Source: Salminus brasiliensis (Eukaryota > Chordata > Actinopteri > Characiformes > Bryconidae). Taken from it: a stretch of 64,000 nucleotides of DNA. This document shows, piece after piece, positions 23,096-34,680 of the stretch. Both the position numbers and the translations under genes were made by a program. Where the stretch lies: positions 4,788,026 to 4,852,025 of the forward strand of contig NC_132881.1 of the NCBI RefSeq assembly GCF_030463535.1, in the 5' to 3' direction. Under the pieces are notes generated by a model that saw only the letters and a program-made list of their open reading frames with translations, searched no databases and had not been told where the DNA came from. Every line of letters begins with the position of its first letter. Within the stretch, counting starts at the first letter, position 1.

Positions 23096-23489
23096 GGTCA
23101 TTATTGGGTTTTAGGTACATACAAACGTACGCTCTGAGATGGAACGGGAGGGTAAAGTGGGCTTTCCTGTGCTCTGTGAGTAAGGCCGGATACCCCCCCC
23201 AACCCCCACCAACCCCTGTTGGTGTGGTGAGTAATGAAAGAAAGGGAGGAGACGGGGTGGAGGTGGGTGCGACGTTTGTTCGACACAGAGTTCAACTAAA
23301 AAGCAGGGCTTTTGAGGGCCAGGAGGACAAGGAGGAGTTTGGGACGTGGTCCTTCTACCAGAATTCAGAATGTCCTCAAGGGGCCTCGTGGACCTCAAGG
23401 GACATTTCAAATGTGAGAAAGAAATTTGACCTACTTGTGACCTCATGTTGACTAATTTTCAGAAAGTTGTGTGAGTGCTAGAAGTGAAT

Positions 23490-23880
23490 AAATATCTCCT
23501 CGGACGAAAGCTAGGAGAGAAGTTGGCCGCCTCATTATGTTTACTCTGAACACAGGTGGCGGAGAGGAAGCACATCTCATTTTGATTCAATTTCCATTTC
23601 TTTCATTTCTTCTTCGTCTTCTTCGTCTTCTTCTTTTTTCTTCCCTCCTGGCTTAAAGACGTCAGTTCGTCAGAACATTTCATTCCTGCCGCGTATCGCC
23701 GCCTCTTTAGAATAATCTCTTTGCCCGGACAGAAATCTCACCGTCGGATAATCGGAGATAAATATGCTTAATTGAGGCCAAGTGAACTTTCTCTATCTCC
23801 ACCACAGTCAAGCAATCTAAAGTAAACGTGATAATTAGAACCGCGCTGTCTTTCTCCAGAATGCTGAGTGAGGCGGGCTG
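23490..23880. promoter_or_regulatory. Candidate conserved element around a CTT-rich tract
   Basis: Apart from a CTT/CTTCGT tract at 23607-23645, the block is repeat-free and contains CCTCATTATGTTTACTCTG, AATATGCTTAATTGAGGCC and GTGATAATTAGAACC. Homeodomain-type sites cluster at 23765-23835. Function is inference. Confidence 0.3.
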
Positions 23881-24139
23881 TCGCAAAGCAGGTGCCCACT
23901 CGGCTCAGCTGCGCACACACATACACACACACATTTCAGTCAATTTATAGTGCTTTATAGATGTTGTGTGTGTGTGTGTGTGTCAGTGGATTAAAAAGAG
24001 GAAAGATTTGTATGTAGCTGTTTATAATACTTCTATATCTCACGGAGTAATTAGCAAAGTGATGCTAATGCTACGGACATTTGGTGTATGCTGCATGTAT
24101 CCTGGGCCCATGTTACGAAAAATCTCAATTTCCTCAATT

Positions 24140-24610
24140 TTGATGCTGTTTGTAAACTCTGTTAAGGTCTAATAACGTAAATACAGCCCATGAATGGAAA
24201 ACATGTATCTCCATTTTTGTCCATTTTTAGTTTTCTTCCTTTAGCTGTCTCTACACTGTGGAAATAATCCTGTATGAATGGACCAATAGAAATGCTCTAA
24301 ATTAGTTGGAATAAACTCGTGTTTTACTCGGAATAAACTCGTGTTTTACTTCCATTCAAAGTTAAGATCAGTAAGAGATAAGTATGTGTTTTTCTTTGGA
24401 CAGCGATGATATACATGTATTTAAATACAGCTATTCACCTATTCAGCTTACAGCAGTTTAGCCCCGCCCACCAACATTGAAGTTATAAGGAGTGTTTCTG
24501 CATGGACTGTTGTTGTTGTTTTTTTTTTTGGACGAGGCTCTGTACAAGGCAACCAATCAGAACTGACAACATTTACACATCTTAGTTTTGAAGGTACGGT
24601 AACAATGTAC
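24140..24610 (+). repeat. Two adjacent dispersed repeats
   Basis: 24140-24400 is a copy of the GACCAATAGAAATGCTC family (CATGTATCTCCATTTTTGTCC, GGACCAATAGAAATGCTC). 24430-24610 is a copy of the AGCCCCGCCCAC ... GAAGGTACGGTAACAATG family. The same two families also neighbour each other elsewhere in the window. Confidence 0.5.
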
Positions 24611-24839
24611 AAATGTCTTGCGTAGTAGGAAAGGATAAAATAAGATGAAAAAAGAATGAATAATATATTTTTTTTTTACACAGACCCATGTTCATATCAG
24701 AAGTGAGCTTTGGATTTTAAATGGCATCTTAATGTTTCCAATTTCAAGAAACCTTAGGGTTTAGTTTGCTTTTATCCACCATTTTTAGTATTTATATTGT
24801 GTCAAATGGGCTTTTTATTACAATGCATTTCATTGCTGT

Positions 24840-24915
24840 GATGCATTTTGCATCATCTTTGCATTTGTTTATGAATGGACCAATCAAAATGCTCCAGAAT
24901 AAGAAGTTTTTGCAC
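24840..24915 (+). repeat. Partial copy of the GACCAATAGAAATGCTCC family
   Basis: ATGAATGGACCAATCAAAATG then CTCCAGAATAAGAAG. Only the right part of the family consensus is present. Confidence 0.5.
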
Positions 24916-24930
24916 TAAAACAATTACGAA

Positions 24931-25171
24931 CAATATGTCCACATGTTTGTGGACACCCCGTCTAATGAATTCATTCAGCTACTGACCTCACTATCGCTGA
25001 ATGCAATCAAATCTTCACAGCAATGCTCCCACATCTAGTAGAAAGCCTTCTTTCATGGACAGTAGAGACAGCCACACCAACAAAAGCAGGATCAACGTTT
25101 AAATACGTGATTTAAAAAATAAAGAGAACGAGAATAAGCAGGTGTCCCAATACTTTTGTCCATTTAGTGTA
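24931..25171 (+). repeat. MITE of the GTTTGTGGACACC family, complete ends
   Basis: The left end is CAATATGTCCACATG then TTTGTGGACACCCC; the right end is AGGTGTCCCAATACTTTTGT then CCATTTAGTGTA. These are imperfect inverted repeats. The interior has GCTACTGACCTCACTATCGC, TAGTAGAAAGCCTTCTTTC and TGGACAGTAGAGAC. No coding capacity; a 240-bp internally deleted DNA transposon. Confidence 0.7.
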
Positions 25172-25439
25172 TTTAACAACACAATTCTTTGGGGCTTTTG
25201 CTGCCACAGTCTTTTTTAAAATGGTAACTTGAATGAAAACAGTGGTGTCACATGACTTTCGTATGATGGCGACGGCGGGTTTGTTACTGTACTGCTAGCT
25301 CAACGGCTAACTCGCTAATCTGTTTACTGCAGCTATGTGACCACGCCTTGTCTCTTGCTCAGCGCTACCCTGTCCGTTCCCTAACAAATCGGCTGTCCTG
25401 GCCGTTGTGCAGAACGTTGTGGAGCCAGGGCCTGAGCAG

Positions 25440-25660
25440 ATATAACAGGTCCAGGTCAGCGAGAGGTGAAAATTAGCGCTCCTCTCCCTTTTTTCAGAGG
25501 GGTCTGGGAGGCTAGCATCCCTGGTCAGCCTGCTGGCCCGAGCGCTGATGAGACTGGACTGCTAGCACCCAGGGGAATCGAATGTCTAATTACCTATTGT
25601 GCCTGACAGAAGCTCCTTAATTACCAACTTCATTAGCTCGCTGGTCTTTGTTTTTCTATC
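25440..25660. promoter_or_regulatory. Candidate conserved element with paired TAATTAC sites
   Basis: Two TAATTAC sites about 30 bp apart (near 25587 and 25618) sit in GAATGTCTAATTACCTATTG and CTCCTTAATTACCAACTTC, followed by CATTAGCTCGC. The composition is balanced with no repeat signature until the G-rich tract at 25661. A homeodomain-bound enhancer is plausible but not shown. Confidence 0.35.
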
Positions 25661-25957
25661 GAGGGGGCTGGCGGGGTGGGGGGTGTGGGTGGTGGTGGTG
25701 GGGGGGGGGGTGAGGAAAGAGAAAAGAGATGGTGTTTTAGCACCTTTTCCACTCCTCTCTCTCTCTTCTTCTCTCTCTCTCTCTCTCTCTCTCCCTCCCT
25801 TCAAGGAAATGTTAAGACCTCAGTCAGGGATCTAATTAGATTCATGGTGAGAACCAGACACCCTTCTAACTAGCCTCTGGAGTCCCCTAAAAGGACAGCA
25901 AGTGACTGGACACGAGAAAAGAGGAGCTTCACACACACACACACACACACACACACT
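25661..25957. repeat. G-rich tract, (CT)n and (CA)n microsatellites in series
   Basis: A G-rich run with several G3 or longer blocks lies at 25661-25713, then CT repeats at 25753-25800 and CA repeats at 25929-25957. The G-rich run could form a quadruplex on the plus strand. Confidence 0.9.
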
Positions 25958-26059
25958 TGTTCTCTCTCCCATACTTGCTCGCTTGCACACACACACTTAC
26001 AAGCACGCACACCCTTGTGTGAATTGGCCTGCTTTGCTCTCTCCTCACCTTAAGAGACA

Positions 26060-26900
26060 AAACAACCTCCATTATTTAGACATTATGTGGCGCAGACGTG
26101 CTCCGCTCACTCGCCGGCTCCTTCTTCCAGGGTTCTCCTCGCTGGAAGGTTCTGCGTGCAACTGTTGGCACCATGACAAACCCTACGAATGGCTTCTTAG
26201 TACCATTTGCAGGCTGGTTCTGTTTTTACTGTGCCTTTCGCGGCCTGACGTCAACTAGGGTTCAAGGTCAGTCCCTATCAGGAGCCTCTGGACCAGAGTC
26301 ATGGAAGAACCTTGTTAAGTTCCTTAAACAGCCGAGGAACCTTTGATTTGATGGTCCTACTCTAAGAACGACTGCTTTGGAATCATGAATCGGTCCAAAT
26401 AATGGACAGCCTACCATCTAAATATCCTTTTCTTCACCCTATTAAACACAAAGCAACACTTTTCACTCCAGATTGCCTTTCGCCAACCTCCCGCCAACAG
26501 CGCTTCCCACTCTGTAATTGGTTCGCACTGTATTCTCGCACATTCATTGGCTAACGATGATTCACAGGGCACTGATAGGCCGCAACAGTCTTTTAAAACG
26601 TAATTGGCCGAGCTAGCAGACCCTCACTTAACGATTGGCTATACTTTCCAGAGCCTGTTAGAGGACAGATGTCAAAAGGGGTTGTGTTCTTCACATGATC
26701 ACAGAGCTCAGTTGCGGAAAAAGAGGGCTTTCCTGTGAAGCTGCATGCGCTATTAAAAATCCAAGGTCGGAGAGTTGAAGCTCGGAGGTTGTGGGGGAGT
26801 GTAAAGTCCTCGAATGTTCTTTGCTTCCGAACTAGCTTATTGACAAAGTATTTAATGCTACTCCAGAACATAAGTCTGATATATTAATCTGATCATTCTT
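26060..26900. other. Intergenic DNA, nothing recognised
   Basis: Mixed composition with several ATTGG/CCAAT words at 26510-26640 (TAATTGGTTCGCAC, CATTGGCTAACGA, GATTGGCTATAC). No gene structure was seen. Confidence 0.35.
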
Positions 26901-26923
26901 GAGTGGCATGTCGGTTTACGGGG

Positions 26924-27297
26924 TACAGTGGGGTCCATAAATCTGAGATTGCATTTAAGCAATTGAAAGTTCACACATTTCTAGGCAAATATTTGAATTT
27001 AAGCGAATTGGCTGTTAGCACCTTTAGTCAAAAAGGTCAGGCTTCCATTGAGGATTGAGTTCAGATAACTCTCAGGTGGATCTGACCTTCTTGTCAGAGC
27101 CTTTTTACACAAACTGGTCCATGCAGCTCAAGTCGTATTAAAGCAAAATGTGGAAACATCACCAGATACACACACTTTATGAAATGCCAATGTTCAAATG
27201 TCAAAAATTCGGCATATTTTACTCAAATTGTAAAGTTGATGTCATTTGTGTTGGAAAAACTTCCACTAGTGGTCTCAGATTTGTGAACCCCACTGTA
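26924..27297 (+). repeat. Mariner/Tc1-type MITE with TA-flanked inverted ends
   Basis: The left end TACAGTGGGGTCCATAAATC and the right end GATTTGTGAACCCCACTGTA are near-perfect reverse complements with terminal TA, as expected for Tc1/mariner insertion at TA. The interior (CTCTCAGGTGGATCTGACC, CCATGCAGCTCAAGTC) recurs in the element at 28408-28752. At 374 bp it has no transposase. Confidence 0.75.
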
Positions 27298-27299
27298 TG

Positions 27300-28225
27300 T
27301 CTGAACATCTACATCAATGATTTGTCGACCCACTGCTAAATATCTGCGTAATGGTTGGAAACCATTGGTGTAACTGCTTAGCTTTCTCTTCAAAGCATGT
27401 TGAGGCACTGGACAGTCTAGCCTTGAGATACTTGAGAAATGGTACGTCTTTCTGGTATTTTAGTGCACGGTTTGTATTTTACTGTAGTAGCATTAAAAGT
27501 CAATACTTGTATTTTTATTCATTTTCAATTACATCCAATAATAAAACACATTTCCAAGTTCTTATTAGTTTAAAGTGAGTGTGCCTGCAAATATGCTTAT
27601 TTGTCTTTGTGCAAGGACTAGTAGCACTAATTAGTCTCCTCAAAGCACATCAGCCACCATCGCAGTTTTCTTTATTAAAACTGTAACTTTTTACATTTAT
27701 TCACTTGAAAATGCTCAGCTGTAGATACCATTTAACTTTAGTTTAGCTTAATTACAGTTTTGGCTCTTTATATATTTTTAATTGAGTAAGATTTTGACAA
27801 GGTACCTAAACCTTCACTTACATATAATTACTCTGTACTGTAGGTCAAAATGGTAAGGCAGTAAGTTTTAAGTAAGTAAGTGGCCAGAGAACTGCACTGG
27901 CTCTGAAGCTGATGGTGTTGGTGGTGCAAGTCATTGAGAAATCTACTACTTTGGGTGCAGGCCATGATTAAACATTTAGAAATTTGAAGGAATACCTTTT
28001 TTCTGGTGTATAAAGTACATAAAAGTATGAGGTCAAATAAGTAACATAAACTGTATGAACTGATAAAACCCAATTTATAAAGAACACTGTGTCCTGCACC
28101 CACGTGTTCATGCTGTGAGACACGTTGGTTTTATAACAGCAACTACCAGAGCAATTATGTGGTCACTGGCTTTTAAATTGTGCTGCACAACAAATCCACA
28201 GCTCGTAAAAACACTGTGCGATGTG
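27300..28225. other. AT-rich intergenic DNA, nothing recognised
   Basis: No arrays or element ends. The frames present (75-91 codons) are unrelated to known families. Confidence 0.4.
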
Positions 28226-28227
28226 CG

Positions 28228-28752
28228 ATTCTGCAGTGGGGTCTAAAAAGGCTGAGATCACATTGAAAATGTGGGACTTTTTTTTTTATTTAGAATTGGA
28301 AATTGGACGTTTTTTAGAAGTTTAAAACAAAGAACTTATGACATGTAAAGTGGAGAAGAGATGCTTCATTAGAAGCTTATAAGACCTTGTAATTATGGGG
28401 TTGCATCTAAGTATGGGGTCCAAAAATCAGAGGTTGTATATAACACACAAAAATGTTAGAATATGTAGGTTAATATTCAAATTTATGCAAATATGTGACC
28501 TCTTCTTTTAAGTCTTTAAAATCTCTTGCATTGAAGTTAGTGCACTCAAGTTCAGGTGACTCTCAGGAGGATCTGATCGGCTACCACCAGTCTATGCAGC
28601 TCAGGTGCAGGTCATTAACGTAAAAAGCAGGGACATACCACCAAATACTAAGAAATTCGATTCTCAAATTTCAAATATTCAACATTTTCCCTAAATTATT
28701 TTTACTGATCATGTCCCTTGTCCCATTAACTAGACTTTTAACCCCACTAAGT
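28228..28752 (+). repeat. Two further copies of the CAGTGGGGTCC MITE family
   Basis: A truncated left end lies at 28228 (TGCAGTGGGGTCTAAAAAGG). A more complete copy runs 28408-28752, from GTATGGGGTCCAAAAATCAG to TAGACTTTTAACCCCACTAA. The latter shares the interior GACTCTCAGGAGGATCTGA with the copy at 26924-27297. Confidence 0.6.
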
Positions 28753-28859
28753 TCAGACCAAATGACCTTCTTATGCAACTAGTCCTATTTGCCATAATGC
28801 TTTCAACATACAGAAGATTTTGATAGAAATGTAATGCAGGAAGCAGATAAAGTCCACTG

Positions 28860-29515
28860 CCAGTGCTGCATTTACAGTGTATTTAACCTCCTTTTCAGGA
28901 GCCACAAGTTATTAGCTACCAAACAGCCTGCAGGAAAGTATTGCCCATTGAGAACATGTGTAATAGGCTAATTCTATTTACAAAAGTGTAAATGCTACAC
29001 AGGATCTACAGGCTACACATGTTTTCACTTTATAACAGTGGAGATGACCTCAGTGGATTGTGAAGAATGCGGCCTGCGTTTTGAAGAAGCTGACTGCAGG
29101 AACGGTGACATTACAGCGCGCTTCGGCCTGCACTCAATGAAGCAGTGTTAACCAGAGTTACCTTGCCGGGCTGCGGAACATGTATGAGGAGAAGGGCGAA
29201 TGGGGGCAGAAGACCAGGGGAATCAGTACGGCAACACATGTGATGTATTTAGCGAAGCCACTGCTTATTTTATTTAGGGAACGAATTGAGGATTTTCCGA
29301 ACAGCGAGGCCCCTGAGGTATTTTATCAGGTGTACGCTCTGGCCATATGGAGCACATTAGAGGAAAGAATGTCACTTGTAGATGCATTTTCAATAAAAAA
29401 AAGACGTTTTTATTTAGTGTCCATCACCAAGCGGGTCATATATAATTCATCGCCAGTTAAAAAGGTGTGGAAGGAAATGGCACACATGAGAGAGACTAGG
29501 GTGATAGTTGCATGA
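28860..29515. promoter_or_regulatory. Repeat-poor block, candidate conserved element
   Basis: Long repeat-free sequence containing GTGATGTATTTAGCG, CTTATTTTATTTAGGG and ACATTAGAGGAAAG. It spans an 111-codon frame (29180-29515) that has no recognisable domain, no splice signals and no family I know. Conserved non-coding DNA is the more likely reading, though a small lineage-specific gene cannot be excluded. Confidence 0.3.
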
Positions 29516-29679
29516 ATGAACTCTGACCTGGACCTCCAGATCCCTGTTGATGTTCTTAAGCTTTGTAGTGAACAACTGGGAAAAGTCTAGACGTGAGATG
29601 ACCCTTTTTGGTCTTTCCGGGTGTGAGGACAACACCCAGCAAAATTTTGAAAGTGCACACTTCAGAATGCACAGTTTTA

Positions 29680-29696
29680 CCCCCCCCCCCCCCCCC
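29680..29696. repeat. Poly-C homopolymer, 17 bp
   Basis: Seventeen consecutive C. Homopolymers of this length are prone to slippage and sequencing error. Confidence 0.95.
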
Positions 29697-30424
29697 TAAA
29701 AAAACGATGAGTCCTTTTTACTTGACCAACCTCTCTTTACTAAGTTTGTTTTTAACCGCACCTTTAAGACTATAAGACTATAATATATATGAAAAACAAA
29801 TGACCTCTGTTCTGACTGTTCTGGCTGTCCTCTATCATGTCTATGTGAGTGGTTGAGGACATATGCAAATACATTGTAAAAAATTTCAATTGGTTTGTTT
29901 TTGCAGCTGGGTTTTATAGACTGGCCAGTAAATGGTACTCTTAACAGTGTTTATATTGTACATCAAACTGTATTTCAAACAAGTGAGGGAAAAATGTTTT
30001 TCTATAATATAGTCTCTTTAACATGGACGTCTGTGTATAAGGTCCCTGGGAGAAGGCCCAGTCGCTATTGGAATAACTGAGGCACATACACTGAAATAAC
30101 AAGCTGCTCAGGCCGTGAGCTTCCAGCCAAGCCTCCCTGTCCCTGTGACTGACTGATGGGGGAACGTGAGCCCAAGGTGGAGAACAGTTTACAGTTTCCA
30201 TCGTACGACAGCGTAAAGGCTGAATTATAGAATCACCAATTTGTCACTGTTATTGGGCTGACATTTAGATGCCAAACGACCTCTTTCAGCTCTGAGAACA
30301 TTCTGACGTATGCTTGACCATGTCTGAAAGGCTTAACGTACAAATCAAAATAAACAATGCCAAAATATCACCGCTGGAGCGATTCCATAGATAAACCACA
30401 TTTCTGTAACAAACTTTATAATGG

Positions 30425-30515
30425 GCTGTTCTTTGAAGAACGATTTTTGTGAACGAGATGTGTGAGTGGGGAGAACCTTTTGTACATTTAAAGAACGTTA
30501 TTTAAAAAGTTCCAA
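30425..30515. repeat. AAAGAACG / GAGAACC short repeat
   Basis: CTGTTCTTTGAAGAACG, GGAGAACCTTTTGTAC and AAAGAACGTT, wording of the family seen at 1340-1830 and 8490-8790. Confidence 0.35.
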
Positions 30516-30654
30516 TGTTCACCATTCACCTCCCACTCATTATGGTCTGCATAATGGCAAAAATGTAATCTCTGACATCACAAATAATTTTTCATGACAT
30601 CACAGCTTAAGAAAATAGTACGTCATAAAAAAAATCGAACTTCTTCGAACGTCT

Positions 30655-30810
30655 TTGTGATGTCTTTTTAGCCCCTCCCACAGCATGACTTTATAGAGTT
30701 TTTTTCAGTCCAGGCTGTATTTATGAATGTGAATCACAATATGGGCCAGCCAGTCAGAACAGAGCTCATTAACATATATCAGTCTTAAAGGCACAGTAAC
30801 AAAACCTGCG
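30655..30810 (+). repeat. Copy of the CATTAACATATATCAGTCTTAAAGG repeat
   Basis: AGCCCCTCCCACAGC, then GAGCTCATTAACATATATC and CTTAAAGGCACAGTAACAAA. Same family as 22920-23095 and 24430-24610. Confidence 0.55.
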
Positions 30811-30956
30811 TGTTTAATTCTAAGAGTTGAGGAGCTGTAGTACAATTACACATAAACCCATAAAAATACTGTAAGTGGAGCTTAGGGGGGGGAATAAAAT
30901 GCCCTTTCATTTAAATATTCTATTCCTTGCATCAAATATATCATATACTGAGATGG

Positions 30957-31073
30957 GCTGGGTTTCCCAAAAGCATCTTAGCACAAAGAATTGAGCGACC
31001 GTCCCACCATGCGTTCTCTCTACTTGTCTAAGATGATCTTAACACTAAGATGCTTTTAGGAAACTGGGCCCCG
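30957..31073. repeat. Short MITE with GGGTTTCCCAAAAGCATCTTA ends
   Basis: The left end GGGTTTCCCAAAAGCATC and the right end AGATGCTTTTAGGAAACTGG are inverted repeats enclosing about 75 bp with a further CTTAGCAC / CACTAAG pairing. The whole 117-bp unit can fold on itself. Non-coding. Confidence 0.7.
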
Positions 31074-31079
31074 ATCAGG

Positions 31080-31890
31080 TCATTTAAAACATGAACTGAT
31101 TCTGTGATTAAACTGAAAGTTAAACTGCTGATCAAAATTATTTCCATAATATTCATCAAAAGTCCACATCATCTCCTTCAACTTCATTATCTCCTCAAAA
31201 CAACTCCAACTCCACCAGATAGGTTGTAATTTCTTTAATCTATCCAACAGCGCAAAGCCTGCATCGTTCCACCACCACCAGTTTTCTGTTTTCACTGTAC
31301 TGACTGTACCCTACCGTCCCACATTCCCCTAATACTGAGACCATTGTTCCTTCTTGTATTTAATACATATATTAATGAAAACGGCAAGCGCGCGCTGAAG
31401 GGAGCTTAGCAAGTCGTCGTTCAGAAATTGTTTAGTCTCTTATTACGCAAAGAAGAGCGTGATAGATTGAACTAGCGCTGGATGGATGATGGTAAAAATC
31501 TTTGACAAAACAAATTGACAAACAAAATGTATCTCCTCACCAGTTCAAATCTCATCACTGTGGGCGCACCTAAAGAGACACAATAATCCATAAATTAATA
31601 AATAAAAGTGGAGCATATAAATGTATTCATTTTATTATTCGCATTTTAGTATTTGATTCATTTGTATTTTAATACTGTTTGTATATATTAAAAGGCAGTG
31701 CCAAATAGACAAACATTTTTAGCAGTTTTAAAATCGATCAGTTAAACGTGACGTCATTCAACATTTATTGAATAACTAAATGAATAAAAATGTGTTGCTA
31801 TAGACTGATCTGGTAAATAGTCTGTGTTGTCTGAACATTTTGGGTTATGAAACATTTAATACACCAATAATAAATTAAGGACAAACAAAC
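31080..31890. other. AT-rich intergenic DNA
   Basis: A 71-codon minus-strand frame (31080-31295) with a Trp run gives no family match. No arrays were seen. Confidence 0.35.
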
Positions 31891-31899
31891 GTGCATGCT

Positions 31900-32130
31900 A
31901 ATTTTATCTGAAGGTATCTCCACGTTTATCAGTTTTCGTCTTCTGACATAATATAAATCTGGCAGTAGTTTATACATTGTGTCAATTTTTTTCTTGCTGA
32001 ATGGACCAATAGAAACGCTCCAAAATGACTGACAGTAATATAATATTACTTCTAAATTCAATTGAAAGTTAAGATTTTTCCTTTATTTAAGAAGTTTTAC
32101 AAATACAAGGTTTACGAATGCGCTAAATAT
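31900..32130 (+). repeat. Copy of the GACCAATAGAAACGCTCC family
   Basis: GGTATCTCCACGTTTATC, CTGACATAATATAAATCTGGC and TGGACCAATAGAAACGCTCC, in the same order as the other members. Confidence 0.6.
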
Positions 32131-32279
32131 ACGCTATATGAAGATAGCAGTTTTTGAGTGACCATAACCTAATTTTATCAAAGTGGAAACATTAAATTGA
32201 ACTAGAACGTAATCTAGGTTACGAAATATCTCAAATATTATATGACACAAAAATATTGAAATGAAATCGACGAACAAAA

Positions 32280-32700
32280 GAAGAGAGCTTTATAGTTCAA
32301 GGCCAGTATGAGCTGAAGCCCGCCAGGGTCAGCTCTATTAACTCAGTAAGTTCAGTAGAACTGCAGTGTGTAGGCCCGATAGGCACTCAGGTAAGGCGGG
32401 TTGGCTACACATCCTCAACTTTCCCATTTGTCAGAATAAACCACTGTCATTTCGGGCACTGGAGCTTGTGCTTTCATTTCCATACTGGTGCGATGCTTTT
32501 GCAGGTAGTAGTTAGGGTCAAAGCATGACTTTATCCCGCGCACCGAGTCCTGTGAAAACTGCCATTCATATTAGTGGGATCAGCGGATGTAATTAAAGCT
32601 GGTAATTGCAGATTAGAGGTTTTGGGTCACTGGGGTTATTTGATAGGCGGCCGTTTGAAACGACGGGCAATTATTGAGCATCACTCGTAGAAAGGAAGCA
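32280..32700. promoter_or_regulatory. Candidate conserved element with TAATTA and TAATTG sites
   Basis: GGATGTAATTAAAGCTGG and GGTAATTGCAGATTAGAGG lie within 30 bp (32588-32620), followed by GGCAATTATTGAGC. The block has no simple repeat and ends before the GT/TA microsatellite. The tight cluster of homeodomain-type sites about 4 kb beyond the homeobox gene's stop codon makes it a good enhancer candidate, including for autoregulation. Not shown by sequence alone. Confidence 0.4.
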
Positions 32701-32765
32701 GGTTTTACACGTCCATCTCTACTACCTTCTACTTTTACTTCTCTCTTTCTCTCTTTATCCCTTAG

Positions 32766-32836
<71 letters not shown>
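32766..32836. repeat. (GT)n(TA)n compound microsatellite
   Basis: Seven GT units followed by about 28 TA units. Confidence 0.95.
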
Positions 32837-32839
<3 letters not shown>

Positions 32840-33368
32840 AGATAGAAAAAAAATTCTTTAATAATTTCCAATTCCATTTATACTGTATTCCATACTGAAA
32901 TACAGTAATAATGGAGATACAAGGTTTTTGCGTGACCGCGACAAAGGTATACTAACATAAAAATAAAGCTACTGAAAAGAGCAGCACCATATATATAAAC
33001 CACATTTCATTCAGTGAAAAGGTGTGAAGAACCCTAGCACAAGTTTCCGTACGGTGCAGGCAAGAACCACTTAGGATTCTTTATTTTTAGGAGCCTATTT
33101 GGAAGCCAAACTGGGGTTTTGGGAAGTGATGTGATGAATTGCGCCCCTACTTCATAAACAGGCCAACGCTGGAGTTCAAGTTGCTCCTCCGTCAAGTTAC
33201 CCCAAGCTGGGTTTGGCTTAACGGGTCACTAGGGTCTCAGACCCGCGTGCAAATCAATTCATAGCCCATGAGGTCAAACTCATAATCAGTGGTCCTGATT
33301 TGTAGAGTAGAATTGTTGCCAAACTCGGGGGTGCCAGTCTTTTCACCCTTGCAATAAAGCGACTTAGT

Positions 33369-33387
33369 TTTTTTTTTTTTTTTTTTA
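33369..33387. repeat. Poly-T tract
   Basis: A T run followed by ACATTTTGAATATGGC then AACCCTGGC, possibly the decayed end of a copy of the CTAGGGTGACCATAT family. Confidence 0.6.
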
Positions 33388-33640
33388 CATTTTGAATATG
33401 GCAACCCTGGCACACTCCTTCGTTGCTTTTTAGTGAACAAGCAAACCGTTCTTTTTAGGCCAGTAAGACAAAAACAAATAGGTTATTAAAAGTTTCCAGT
33501 GCCTGGACTGTTCGGCCAAAACACACTTGATTGAAGCTAATTGGCCCGCCGTTAAATAATGTAAAACAGTGGGCGCCTTTAAATTGGCAGTGTAAAATTA
33601 ATAAAAGGGGGGTAGCAGTAGTGATTATGTGTGTGTGTGT

Positions 33641-33651
33641 GGGGGGGGGGG
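33641..33651. repeat. (GT)n followed by an 11-bp G run
   Basis: GT repeats at 33628-33640 pass directly into eleven G. This is a slippage-prone tract. Confidence 0.85.
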
Positions 33652-33779
33652 TCCTGTCTTGTCTTTTGACGCAGAAAGTGCGCCAAATTTGTTTGCAGCG
33701 GATCAAGGCTCACCGCCTCCACTGCACTTTTCTTTATCTTAATTCCAACTTGAAAAGATATAATTATCTAGTTTGAACA

Positions 33780-34680
33780 GGACGGCTATCAAATCCCTTC
33801 TTTAGGCAGGGTAGGGGAACAGCTCGAGTGGATTGTGGGCTCTGAGCCGCTCCGTGTTGCTCCAGATAGGGAGTAATGAAGTTGTGGAGTCCGGAGATAC
33901 AAAGGGCATTAACCTCATTAGCATGAAACCTTTTCTTCTAACTATTGTGGGACCCTTTCAGCCTTCTAATCCCTCTATTTCAAAGCTGGGTGTGTAATAA
34001 AGCTTTTAGGGGGTTTTCAAAGCTAATGGTATTCTCTGAAGATTTTTTCTTATTGCCGTTTTGGTGAACAGACCATTTTTATAATAACGAAAAAAATCCT
34101 TCCATACTGTGGATGTATATCTGCCGCAGACAGTATGAAAAATAGCTTGTTAGGTGTTTTGTGTCTAGTTCAAGACTTAGCGCAATTTTCTGCCCCAGTA
34201 AAAATTACCACGCTAATTTTATATGAGCAAGTTTTTACTTTATGCACTGCTTTATTTTCTAACCGGCCTTATTGGTGAAATTGTGGCGTGTAGGTTAAAT
34301 GCTATGCGGTTTTAAAGGACACGGTTTTAAACAAAGCAAAGCACATTGCAAACCTTCCCTTATCGCCTTGTGAGGGGTAGTCAGATTGTACTAAATTATG
34401 TCCAACCAGGCCCCTTTGGATCCACGGATTAACAGATTAAAGTGGACCACTGGGCAATGCACCCCCCCCCCCCCCATATTACTCGTATGATAATTGCCTA
34501 AACTGATTTGCACTTGCACAAAAAGCTCGGAGGACTCTTTGTAGGCCAGAACAGAGCAGACTGCTGCTTCTCTGTCAATGGAAATAAAACTGATTAATGC
34601 CGTCTATCAGGGCTGAGAGGCAAACGAGACAGGAAAAACAAAACAAAAAAAAAAACACAAGACCTTATAAAAAATATAAA
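33780..34680. promoter_or_regulatory. Repeat-poor block downstream of the homeobox gene, candidate conserved element
   Basis: About 900 bp with only one simple tract (14 C at 34462-34475). It contains GGGCATTAACCTCATTAGC (33904), CTTCTAATCCCTC, GTGTGTAATAAAGC, CAAAGCTAATGG and other TAAT-containing words, with even composition. It is the longest repeat-free stretch of the downstream side. Vertebrate Emx loci are known to carry conserved enhancers; that this is one of them is inference. Confidence 0.4.
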
